A stretch of 64,000 bases of DNA from Pipra filicauda. Lineage: Eukaryota > Chordata > Aves > Passeriformes > Pipridae. The stretch lies in NCBI RefSeq assembly GCF_003945595.2, contig NW_024104554.1, positions 4,447,242 to 4,511,241 of the forward strand, in the 5' to 3' direction. Position 1 is the stretch's first letter. The number at the start of each line of letters is the position of its first letter. The position numbers and the translations under genes were made by a program. The notes below the pieces were generated by a model, which searched no databases, was not told the origin of the DNA, and worked only from the letters and a program-made list of their open reading frames with translations. Positions 43,260 to 55,641 of this stretch are shown here, in pieces.

Positions 43260-46200
43260 AGGTACATTTTTTTAATCTTGATTATTTTAAACACTTAATT
43301 CCTGTGACTTTTATCTCCTGCTAAATTGTGACCTCCAAATACTAGCATCTTTAAATCACAATCTGTTGTCACAGTACTGTAATGGCTGTGATGTCTTAAT
43401 TGAAAACATGGGGATGTAAGGATTTCAAAAGTATAATTAGGGCACATTTCAATGTGAAGCTGTGAATGCTGTTCTGTGAGATGGGCATCTGATATTTCTG
43501 CCATACTGTATCAGAAATATAAGATTCAAACTAGAAAATGAAAATACAGCACACATGCAATGCAACCGTGTACCATATGTTAAGAAATGTGCACCTCGTA
43601 AACAGCGGGCTAATTAGCTAGAGAAAACAGAGATGTCTGAATGATGATGCTAGAAATAAAAAGGATAATGAAATATCGAGACAGACTTGTGTAGGAGATC
43701 CACCTGGCAGCAACTTGCCAGGTTTATCAAATTAAATGAAATCAAAGGAAAAATTATAGGTGAGAAAAAATGAAAATAACAGCACTGTTTCCCTTTGTTT
43801 TAAGCTCTCAGTTGCCTGCTTCTTACCTCCCTGACTAGTGGCATGTGTTATAATTAACGATGAGTGAAGCATCAGAGTCAGAAAAGCCCAAAAGCTTAGA
43901 CATGTTCCCTAGGCTTGGGGAAAATCTCTATAAAATTTGACAAGGGACAGTTTCTTGGGTTGTCTCTCTTCTATCTCTCTAACAACAAGAATACAAAATT
44001 AAAATAGACTTCCTTTTGGCATTCCACTTCTTAGCCTCCGTGCTTCCCAAAAATGAACACACAAAGTTGAATTATTTGATTTCGAGAAATTCCTAAAAGG
44101 GCTAGCCACTGCCAGTGTCTGGGTTCTATGTTAGTAGCAGATTCCGTCTTCAGAAGTACCTAAAATCAGAAAATATAAATCCTGGATAAAAAGATCAGGA
44201 ACAGAGGCAGTTGCACTATGAGTCTTAAAACACTGCACAGCAGGCCATGGTAGGGAAGAGTCTGTATCTAGTTCTTCTAACTCAAATACATACACTAGTT
44301 TCCTGTTTCCACCCTGTTTTCCCTCATCCCACAAAAAGCATATATAAACATGTTGTATGCGATTTGCCTTAGGAATTCTCTTCCCAGGGTCAATGAGCTC
44401 CAGAAGAGTGTTCACTGTATTCACTCCCTGTTGGTTTTCAGCAGCAGGAGGTCCAAGATATGCTTATTCTTCTTTTTGGAGAAACATAACCAGGATCTAA
44501 TTCCACTATTCACTCAAACATCTGGTTTTCCTCAAATATTGTCCACCCAAAACCACTCTTGTTGTATTGCTCTTGAAATCTACTATTATCCAGTGTTATC
44601 AGTACAATGCTTGCTTTTATTCCTCCTGATTACCAGAGCCTTTTGCCTCCAACTTCTACAGCTAGTCCACTGGTAGTTTTGGTTGATGAAGGCTGCAGGT
44701 GGGCTGGCATAAAAGATTCCTGCCCAAGTGTCAAGTTAAGTTCATATGCTGACAGCTGTTTAACCTGTAACAGTGACTGTATCCATTCTAGTGTGCTAGG
44801 AATACTGTGTTACACAACTCGGAGTAACATTAGCAAAAGTCCCATGACATCAGGGAATTCAGTCTACTACCTGGCTATTATAGAATTGTTTGTTATTGTT
44901 TAAAGAAGCTTAGAGCTGGTCAACAGAAAGGCTTCCACAGAATGAGCTTAAAACCTGACAGCCTACAGAAATTGTTCATAGCTGTGTGGTCTGCTTTTAG
45001 TGTAGGATGTAGCTTTCTCCACTGCTAATTAAACCTGTACTGTCTGAACTATTCACATGACATTCTTTCTGCAAATTACTCTGATGCAACAGATAAATTT
45101 ATGCACACTGTTTACATATGAAACGAAACCTCAACATTTCTTAAGTCTACATGTACATCATCACAGTGAGATGTCATTTTTGATCTGGAAAACAGTATCC
45201 ATAGGGTTATCTTCCCTTATCTCTGGTCCACTGAGGTTTACGCTGCCTACATACATCACAACTTTTGAGATCTTTTGGGGACAAGATTTGGACAAGCGTC
45301 TCATTGAAATCTGTACAGAAAAGGTGACTGTACACAACAGCTCACTTGAAAAGTACCAAACACAGTAAACAATGAAGAGGGACAGAAGTTATACACAAGG
45401 CTTCAGCATGCACGTACAGAGACACAATGTCTGTGCATGCATTTGCATTATGCCTACATAGCCATAATGCTAAATAAACAGAGCTTGAATTTCAGCACTG
45501 GACCGCTGGTTTTCACACTGCTTGACTTTGTTCTGCTCAGTTTGCCTCGTGCAAACCAGCACCCTTCCAGACAATGCCCAGGCATGGGGATAGCATTTGC
45601 CAGGAATCATTCCCAATACCCAACATCATCCTTGATGGTTTCTCTAAAACTGTCTTGGAAGTTTGGCACCATGACACACTCCTCCTGCCACACACCACAG
45701 TGTGCTGCAAATTCTCTGTTTCATACTAGAAAAACCCTGTGCTAAAAACCTGCAATGTGACCCTCACTTTATTTCAGACACTTTGTCCCCTTGAGGCGAC
45801 ACTCAAGGCCAAGTGTTATGCAGTGTGCCTGCAGCCACTCTGTGCCATTTAGCCTCACGGACAGAAAGCAGCCCTTAGTCCTATTTTATTTAGTGACATA
45901 TATAGCCAACAAGACCTTCTGAGTTAAAAGTTACGGAACACTGAATGAGTGCAGTGTTGAGCCACGAGAAAGAAATAAAACTAAGACAAATGGCATATGT
46001 CTCATATATTTGTCAGAAAGGTTAAAAAAAAGTATAGACCATATGAGAGACAAATGTTTGCTTCCTTTTGTGCCTTGGAGCACCAAAATATCTCAGTGGG
46101 ATAAGTTGAGTTTTTCTACAGACTTGTCACACCACAACAAAATGCTTAATCTCCAGAGAAATCACAATCAGACATCTAATGCTCAATTGACTAGGAGAAT

Positions 46201-47273
46201 ATTCATGCTGATGTACAAGAGTATATTCACAGAACCAGAACAAAGACCTTCCTATGCAGTTTATGTTATTGAATGAAACTATACAAGTTTCCTCTTTCCA
46301 TGTCAGAGATAAATCTGGTGTTTATAAGGGGGAAACAAAAGAAACAAACGAACCACCCCACAACCTTAAACCTTATCCCACAAAGAGTTGGGATTAAAGT
46401 ATAGGGTTGAAGTATTCTGTTTAAATGAATACAACTGTAAGAACTTTGGTGATGCCAACAACCCACTTTATATGAGATGTGGAAATATTTAACCAGGATT
46501 AGTCTCAACCAGAGTATGTGCATTTTGCAGCAACAATAGAAACACTGGGAATGCATATAGTTCTAAGAATTCCACATAAGAATAAAATCTCTTCTGATTC
46601 ATGTCACATATAAAGAGGAATGCTAGCAATAGAACAATGTTTGCAAATAGGGTTTATAAAAGAAATGAAGTTGTCTAATAGAAGCTATCAGCCCACCAAG
46701 CTAAACTACCAAGACTGGAAGCCCAGAAAGGATTTAGCTGATTCCATTCAGCAAACCTACTGTTGGTAATGACTGATGTAGATGTATTAAAAAATGTGTT
46801 AGATGATGGCCAAAAGACAAACTATGTCAGAAGTATTAATATGTTCTTGAGGACAAATAGTATTAAATAGCATTGTAAAAAACACTGTAGTAACATATCA
46901 ATTCAGCATACAATCTAGAATTCTCATAAATAAAGCTTCAACCAGTGTTCATGAAACTGCTAAAAGTAGCATGACGTTCTTCATGTTCTTTTTGTAGTTA
47001 AGACAACATTTGTGTTGTAGTTGCATGAAATCTGTAACCCGCAATTGCAGAAGTTAAAAAATGCTTCTTTTAGAAACAGCCACAGATAATAGTTTAAGAC
47101 TTCATCATCAAAGATAAGAAGTTCAAAATCTAGATGATTTCAATGTGTTAAAATAGCTGGAAACACCAGGGCATTATGGAGTTTTGGAAAATAACACCAA
47201 TGAAACAGCTTTACCTGAAATAAAAGAGTATATTTCCTCTTGTTTCAGAAATAAAAGGATTTTTTTTTTAATA
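43260..47273. other. Unique DNA, no supported gene
   Basis: Open frames of up to 108 codons occur on both strands but lack recognisable domains or paired splice signals. No LINE tail or LTR ends were seen. Confidence 0.4.
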
Positions 47274-49076
47274 GTGTCATAGGATACTTCAGGTTGAAAG
47301 GGACCTCAGGAAGGATTTACTGTAAACTCCTGCTCTAAACAGATTTGCTTAGAGATTTACACACCCTGGTCTTGAAAACCTCAAAGTAGAGGCTCAGAGC
47401 CTCTCTGAGCAACCTACTTCACTTCTTGGCTGTCCTTATGCTGAAAAAGTTTTGCCTTGTAATCAGCTGGAAACATTCTTTTTCTCATTCATGTCCATTG
47501 TTTCTAGTTCTCCTGACATGTATCACTGGAAAACCTGCTTCCTCCTTTTCATAACTTCCTCCTGGGTATTGGAACGCTGCTCAGAGTTCCCCCCAAAGCT
47601 GTTTCTTCTTCAAACTAGACAAGTCTATTTCCTTCTATCTTTCCGTAAGGGGCTTTTATCCCCTGACCTTGTTGATCTGTTCATCCCATAGGTTCCTCCA
47701 AAAGGCAACCTGCCCCTCAAGCCCTCCAACTGCAACCTCCATTTGGGTTTCATCTGAAAACTTAATGAGAGTACTCTCCATTCCGTTGTTACTCTGCTTC
47801 AGGTTGCAAGAAATATCTTCCTAGAGGATTTGCTCTGGTTTTTTGCCAGACATTAAGACAAGTAAGGCTGAGCAGCTTGTAATCCTCTAGGTTGTCCTTT
47901 TAGAACCTTTATAAAGATTTGATGCAGCTTGTCGGGTACATGAGCATTTACGAGTTGAGTTCTCATAAGTAATTCCTGACTTGATCCTTATCTGCTGCTA
48001 GTAGTTCCTCTCTTCTCTCTCATGCACAGAGACCTCAAAGAACAAGGCATTGAGCACTTCAGCCTTACCAGAGTCCACTATTGCTGAATCATCCTTTTCA
48101 TTCAGCAACCATTACATATTTTCCTTGTTCAGCCTTTTATTAGTAATGTACAAGCTCTTCTTGTTGCCTTGATATCCCTAGCAAGTCTCAATATCATCTG
48201 AGTTTTGGTTTTGCTGACACTAGCACTACATACTAGTGCAGTGTTTCAGAAATTCCTCCATTGTAGCCTGTCCTTGCTTCCATCTCCCTTATGCTGCCTT
48301 TTATGGTGGATCTCTGCCTTGAGTTGGTCTATTGTTGAGAGTACTTGACTTCCTGAGCATCAGGATGAACCACTCATGTGGTTGAAGGAAGAAGTCCTTA
48401 CAGACCTGCTAGATTCTCTGCATTCATTTGCTTGCCAGAGCTGTCTCCCATGGAATCCCACCTTTCAACTTCCCAGATAAGCTGAAGTCTGCCCTCCCAA
48501 AGTGCAGGCTCTGTGCTGCACAGCTTGCCTTCTTCTACCTCCTCAGGATCTTGAAGTCCATTATTTTGTGGTCACTACAGCCAAGGTTTCTATTGATTAT
48601 CACATTCCCAAACAGTTATCACTAGATAGTGAATGACAGGTTCACCTGGCTGGCCCCTCCAGTGTCTGTATCATAAATTTACCCCCAATACAATCCAGAA
48701 GCCTCCTGGATAGCTTGCTTCTTACCACAGTGCCCTTCCAATAGATTTTAAAATTCTTATAAGAACCAGCGTCATAGGATCAAAAGACTTCACTGAGTGT
48801 TTCAAGAAGACTTTATCCACTTCCTCTGACCACATTGATCAGGTGGTTGATAACACACTTTCTCCACAGTGGCACCTTCACTGGCCTCTCTGAGACCCAC
48901 AAGCTCTCATCCATCTCCATGTATTTGAGCTGCTCCTTCACATAGACAATAATACTCCTTGCCTTCTCTGCCTGTCTTTCTCGAAGATCTTGGATCAGTC
49001 TATCCTACCACTCCAGCCACCTGAGCTATCCTGTCATGACTCATTGCTTTGATCACAGGTCCTACCACATTATTTC
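47274..49076 (-). mobile_element. Ancient CR1 LINE, ~1.8 kb, minus strand
   Basis: The left edge (GTGTCATAGGATACTTCAGG) is the reverse complement of a decayed CR1 tail, followed by GTTGAAAGGGACCTCAGG. Further right, recognisable antisense CR1 blocks include TTTCATCTGAAAACTTAATG, TTTTGTGGTCACTACAGCCA and CTCCTGGATAGCTTGC. All frames are closed by stops. It is much more diverged than the 35-39 kb copy, indicating an old CR1 subfamily. Confidence 0.8.
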
Positions 49077-50499
49077 TGTAAGAATAAAACTAAAGTCTCA
49101 CTTTATAAATGGAACATCACACAAGGATCAGAATAAAACCACTTTTACATGGGAGACTAAAATTACATGAATCCATAAGTTAAAGTACTACTGCAGTTTT
49201 GAATTAGACTGAAAATATTGCATATTTATAATATCTAATATCCCTAAATATCCCTACCAGTAAACAGTCAGTGGCATATAACACAAATAAAACAGAAAGG
49301 CAGCAATCAGCAGAGACTTCTTCAAAATTTAATAAAAAAACCTTTTCCTCTGAATGATTCATGAAAAAAAAAATAATTTAAAAATTCTAAGCAACTTTTC
49401 AATGTACATTTGTTAGTAAAATTATGTTATAATGATGTCTATAGCTGCAAAACTATTAAACTTAAGGTTATATAGTGCTACCATCATCTTGTTTGAAGTA
49501 ATTATATGACACCCAGCATTCTGTTTAAGTATTTTTAATAAGTTATTGGAGGGTGCAGAACAGGCTCTACACAAAGTGCCTGTACCACCAAGTCCACTTG
49601 GTCTTGCAAGTCTAAGCAAGAAGATCCTTTCAATACTGTTCAAAGGCAGGTTAGTCAGCACTGTTAGCATAGAGAAGTGGGAGGGTTGGAGTATGGCAGA
49701 GTTGGTAGAAAACTTGATATCCAAGGGCAAAACAGTGTCCTAAGTACTTTGCCCACAGCATTTTTGTCAAGCAGTAAAACATGTGATAAAGAAGGAGAAA
49801 ACCACACCAAGTAGTGCTTTAGTGACTTCCAAATACTTTCAAAAAAGGGCAGGGATAAACTCTTTCTACTTTATTATGAAATTGAATACATGAGATACTG
49901 AAATGTGCCAGCTTAGTGTGCCAGTCTGCAAGAAGGTCATACAGGCAGTAAGAAGGGGATTACAGGCCTAAACCTTAGACTAACTATCATAAGCTCCTGA
50001 TTTAGCCAGAGGAGACTCAGATATTTAACAGATTTGCAGTGAAATTAATTGAGAAATTAATGTAGAGGCTATCAGTGTAAGGTAGGATATAAATGGGAAA
50101 ATTAATATGTACTCTTGTTTCATTTTCATTTAGGTTCTGTGAGTGGATTAGTCTGGCTTATACATAGCTGTGTATATTTAGGTATGGTGACAAATATTTC
50201 CTAACAGAGGAATATTTCAAATGAACACAGCCTCTTTCCCGAATGGTAGGCCTTATAAATGTAGAAAAATTGGCTAAAGAATTCAGATTCGTTAATATTG
50301 CAGGAAGAAGGGAAGTAAACACAAGTGTTCATGATCCTGGACTTTCAAGGACAGGCTGGCAGGTTAACCAAAGGAACAACTAATCAGTTAGGGTAGCCAC
50401 TTTTACCAAGACTCTTGTTTTCTTGATCACAGTGTGGCTTCTGTTATATAAACTCTCTGCCTTTATAGCTGGTAAGTTATGTTTCTCTTGAAGCCAAGA
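49077..50499. other. Unique AT-rich DNA
   Basis: Nothing recognised. Confidence 0.4.
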
Positions 50500-50843
50500 G
50501 GTTCTCAGTACATAATTAAAGGTGAGGTATGACAATAGACTTCAAATACATGAAAAGCTAACACAAAGAGGAAAGCAACAATTTGTTCTGTGTATCATCA
50601 GTAGGTGAGGCTGAGAAGTAATGGACTTAAATTACAAAGTTAGGTGCTAGGAAGCAAATTCCAGTCCTAAGGACAGAGAGAGCCAGGAAGATAATGGCAT
50701 GGGAGATTGTAAAGACTCCATCATTGGAGATTTTTAGAATAAACACCAGTCAGACAGATATAAGCACAGTTTAGTTTGCATTAGAGCTGGAAAATGGAAG
50801 AAATGTCCTCTTGAAGTCCTTTCCAGGCCTGTGATTCTATTAT
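50500..50843 (+). mobile_element. Ancient CR1 LINE tail, plus strand
   Basis: Degraded but recognisable CR1 order: GCAACAATTTGTTCTGTGTA, AGAAGTAATGGACTTAAATT, TTAGGTGCTAGGAAG, a CTCCATCATTGGAGATTTTT block, then TCCTTTCCAGGCCTGTGATTC and the tail TTCTATTA at about 50842. The left limit is uncertain. Confidence 0.7.
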
Positions 50844-53800
50844 TCAAAGTCTGCTTCAAAGAGTAACAGTCTTTAATGTGTTTCAAATGGAATTACATCT
50901 CATTCGGATATTTGTGAAATAGTGAAATTAAACGTAAGACTCACTAAAACCTGAAAACTGACATGAGTGCACTACATTAATCTCTCAAGTAGTTCTTTGA
51001 CCTCTTATGTTTTTCCTTTGGCTTATTCCTGGCATCATGCTTGAGAAAGCTGCAACTTGATAAATACGTAGATAGCTGGCAGTGACTCAAGCTCCTCCAG
51101 CTGTGCTCATGCTCGGCCTTCCTTTTCTTAAGAGTTTCATTTCATTTTTAACCAGTCATTAAGCTCATTGACTAGTGTTTAGAGACTAGTAAGTGACAAG
51201 CTTAGAGATGGTAAATCATAAAGAAAGTCTGTGTACAAATAAAATGTGTTGCTTATTCATGGTAGCACTTTTTTTTTCTACAATATCTGGCCCCATCTTT
51301 GAACAGTGCATGTACTGACACCCAGCATATTGCATTTGAAAGCTAGAATTTGAATAGATTGGGCCAGGTAATGAAATATCAGGAAACTGGACATTTCCTA
51401 AATAAAGATTCATACTTGCTTCCTGGCCCTGAGTAAGACATAATCCCTTTCCTCCTGTTTCCATTTTTCAGTCAGTAAACTGCTTTGTAGTTTTCCTCCA
51501 GATTCAGCTGTAGCAGTCATGATTGACTTCTCAGTTGAAGTCAGTAGCAGGCATGCAAGCTTCTTCCTCACCATTAGATAACACTGTAATCAATAGAAAT
51601 TATTTGTCTTCTTAAAAAGAACAAGGCTTTTCTAAGAAAAAAAAATTAACCATCTATACAAAATTGAAAGGAAATGAATAAGCTCTTTCCAGGTCAGTTA
51701 AGCACAGGGGATTCTTCACCTTGTACCAGAACACAGAGAAGCTCCTCCTCTTCTACCTAGCCTTGCTATCCTGTAGATAACATCCTGTTGTTCTAATGCA
51801 GATTTATTTAATTTTTACTTTTAATACATTTCACTGAAACAGAGTGCCACTGAAGGAGAAATAATAAGACAACTCTTAAAAGTCTAAATAGAAAAGAATT
51901 TTCAACTTATTAATGTTAATCAGGAAAAATAATCACCTAGATTTAAAGCATTATGAAATAAATCCTGTCATATTGAAATCATATGTTTAGTATAATGCTT
52001 CATGCTATAGAACGTTTAGGACTCACATATTATTGATCCTGGTTTTGTGAACAGCAGAATAAGTCAGAGAGACTTCCATTAACAGCAGTGAACTTGCACC
52101 TCTGTTACAGTGAATGAATTTATACCAGAAGAAAATCAGGAAATTTACAATAAGAGCCAAGACAATTAGTTACACAGTGAGTGGTGATAAAGATAGCAGC
52201 CTGTGTGTCTAAGTGTGGACTTTACAGAAGAAATGTGAGCGTTCTCACTTCAGTTAAACTATTTAGAGATGTCAAGATTCAGAGCATTGTATTAACTCAA
52301 ATCTAAATCAGAAAAGTAGGTTAAGACAAAGTAAAATATCAGATTAAAAGAAAATGTTTTGGAAAAAAAAGAGTAGATGAGACAAGCCAGAAAGCCCTAT
52401 ATTCTTCAGTTCTACCATATGCCATAAGAAAAATATATTACGGAAATACTGTGGAAAAATAGCAATTTGGAGAATAAGAAAACATGGAATCTCCCCAAAA
52501 GTGAGAGAGGCAGCATTTTAGAGGGAAGAAAAGATCTGAAATATCTCATAATTAAGGAATCTTCACCAGAAAGTATAAAATACACTTTTCCTAGAAGGCA
52601 TCCACCACTCAGTGCACAATGACTTCTGGATTCTATTTAGCATTCTTCAAACAAGTCTTTTCAGTTAACCAACAAGGGTTTGATTCAGACCAAAAAAAAC
52701 CTTAGGTTTCTTTTGTTAATTTAAAAAAAGAATTGGCCAATAATCTAGTCTAGAGTAGATTCCTTCTCAATGGACACAAATCAACACTTCCAGAGGGTAG
52801 TACATCCCACTTTTCAAATTCCTTTCTTATACACCTCTAAAGATTGATTTGTCCCATCTTTGATCTTTCCATGCCCACTGAGGAAATCTAGAAAATTAAC
52901 TTAACCAAGACACCTATACTACTACTAAAGATCACCCTAAAGATCAGCTTTGTCTAAAGGTCTTTCTATAGATACAGCCTCTTGAGGTTCCGCATCTACA
53001 ACATGTAATTGATTTCCTTCTAATTAATAAATATGCTAAACCTCTGAGGTAAAAGAAAAGTTGGATTTCCATCACTAACAGTCTTTTGGACTCAAATTCA
53101 TGACTGTCTCATTGCAATGGGATTTATTCATTGTGCTGGTACACCTTTGCAAAGGCAATGTGCAAACTAACAGGCATGCTCCAGGAATTGAACATGAAGG
53201 GAATTATGATCCCTTCTATAAATTAGATCTACAGTAGTATGAAAGACTAAAGATATTCGAAAACAGGAAAATATAATTTCTTCCAAGTAATGCCATGGTA
53301 TGGATTCTTGTGGTATGGAGCCCCTCCTTGCCACACCACGTGCACAGTAATATTTTTATTTGCTTCACAGTAATATTTTTATTTGCTTTTGGGAACAACT
53401 GAAGAGACAAAGTATTGTGAGTTTAAGTTTCTCTGTATTAAAAGTCTGTAAAAATCTGTTCTTTGCTTGAAGTCTGTAAGAAACCACAAGCAACTCCATA
53501 TGTCCCTTTCTTTTGTGCTACTTTTGTGCTTTTTATTTTGCAGTGTAAAAAATCATCACTGGAACCTAGTGACAAACCTTGATTAACTGTGCTTAATCTT
53601 TTTTCCAGACAAAATTTGAACGAAGAAAGTGTTCTAAAACAAGATAATAAAATGTTATCATTTCTTCATTCTCATTTTATTAAATATGCTCATCTTATTT
53701 GCAGAGTCAATCTATCCAGTTGGCATCTTTGTGACGAGACAGAATGCATAAGGAAAAATGGTTTTGAAGCATATGTTTACATAATCTATCTGCAATGGTA

Positions 53801-54674
53801 ATCTTACTGACAGACATTTGTCACTGATCGTTCTGTTGTGGTACAATATAATTTGTGCTCCTTTTCTCTTTGTTACTGGAAGTTAAATGGGAAAACAGAT
53901 AACTGTAGAAAAGCCTGTAACTTTTTTTTTTTAACTACCATTCATCTCTTAAGTCAGGAATTCCTCCCAATATCCATGAAGTCCTTTGTGACTGTACTTT
54001 TTGTTTTCTAGCACAAGAACAGAAATACTCAATGAATTCAAAAGGGGACAAATTTTTGCTGATAAAACAAACCGTTCTCTCACTCTGTAACAGGGCTTTA
54101 ATTTTCATCAATGTCACAGAATGCTGTTGAAGGTTATAGTTGAGTAAGTTTTAGAGGATTGTTAGATGTTTATATGCCTAGCAGGAAAATATAATATCAG
54201 AATATTTACTAACAACAATAGAGTATTTGAAAGGGAGATCAAAATTCACACTTCAGGCCTTAAGCAAATCACAAACTTAAGGAATAGAGATGAGCCATTT
54301 AATGAAGCATTTTTCCCATGGTTTACTTCACATATCTTCCTGTGGGAAGCTTGTTGCTAGTCCTCAGACTCTGAATGGCGGACCTAGATAACCTGTTCTA
54401 GCAAGATGATTCCTGTGTCCTTATGTAAAACTCTGAGAAGGTGCCATTAATGGTCTCTGCCATTATCTACCCTTGCGCACGCGATATTTTGCCCTAGGAA
54501 GATGATAGATGTGTAGGGGTAAGAGAAAAGAATTGAAAGCCTGGAGCTGAATTGGTCTTCTTTTATAGTCAATGGGATGCAAAGGAGAAAAAAAAATTCA
54601 AAGGATACCTTTCAACAGACCCAAAAGTCACATCCTTTTTTCACTCACAATAGGTAAGAAAAGCCCTTGGTATA
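50844..54674. other. Unique AT-rich DNA with one short tandem duplication
   Basis: A 23-bp unit starting CACAGTAATATTTTTATTTG is present twice in tandem at 53343-53365 and 53366-53388. No gene or transposon was recognised. Confidence 0.45.
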
Positions 54675-55641
54675 TCTGGTGGGTTGACCTTGTCTAGCCA
54701 CCACATGCCCACTAAACCTCTCAACTTGACTGTGGACTGGGGAGAAGAAAATATGATAAAAGTCTAGTGGGGCAGGGTAAGGACAGGGAGATCACCGTAA
54801 CAGGCAAAACAGACTTGACTTGGAGATATTAGTTTATTTTATTGCCAGTTAACAGTGAATTAAGATAATGAGGAATAAGACCAAATCTAAAAGCACTCTC
54901 CTCTCACACCTCTCTTCTTCCTGGCTCAGCTTCACTCCCGATTTCTCTATCTCCCTCTCCCAAGCAGTCCAGAGGAATGGGGAATGAGGGTTGTGATCAG
55001 CTCATTACATTTTGTCTGTGCTGCTCCGTCCTCCTTGCACTCTTCCCCTGCTGCACTGTGGGGTCCCTGCTACAGGAAACAGTCCTCCATGACCTTCTCC
55101 AACCTGAGAGCCTTCCTATGGGTTGCAGTTCTTCACAAACTGCTCCAGCGTGTGTCCCTTTCATAGGATGCAGCCCTTTCAGGAGCAGATTGCTCCAGCG
55201 TGGGCTCCTCTTTCCACAGGGCCATCTTTTGGGCACCCACCTGACCCTACATGGGGTTCTCCATGGGCTGAAGGTGGATTTTGCTCCATCTTGGACCTCC
55301 ATGGACTGCAGGAGACAGCTTACCTCACCATGGTCTGAACCACAGGCTGCAGGGGAATCTCTGCACTGTCCTTGGTGTCTGCAGGGTTATTTCACTCACT
55401 TATTCTCACCCCTCTCTCTGGCTGCTGTTGTGCAGCAGGTTTTTTCCCGCTTCTTACCTTTGTTATCCCAGAGACACTACCACTGCTGCTCATGGGCTCA
55501 GCCTTGGAAAATGGCAGGTCCGTCTTGGAGCCGGCTGACATTGGCTCTGCCAGACATAGTGTAAGCTTCTGGCAGCTTCTCACAGAAGCCATCCCTGTAG
55601 CCCATCCTGCTACCAAAAGCTTGCCACATAAAGCCAATACA
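54675..55641. mobile_element. LTR of family X, nearly complete
   Basis: The 967-bp copy starts TCTGGTGGGTTGACC (first G of the expected TGT mutated) and ends AAGCCAATACA. It contains the family's TTATTGCCAGTTAACAGTG block and the CATGGGCTG-type imperfect repeats. A long open frame (54977-55564, 195 codons) begins at the same MGN position as one in the copy at 14761 but carries no known domain. Flanking 5-mers GTATA and ATACA are only partly similar. Confidence 0.75.

Noticed and set aside
54977..55564. 195-codon plus-strand open frame
   Set aside because: Lies wholly inside a family X LTR, in repetitive GC-rich sequence; no domain and other frames are similarly open.
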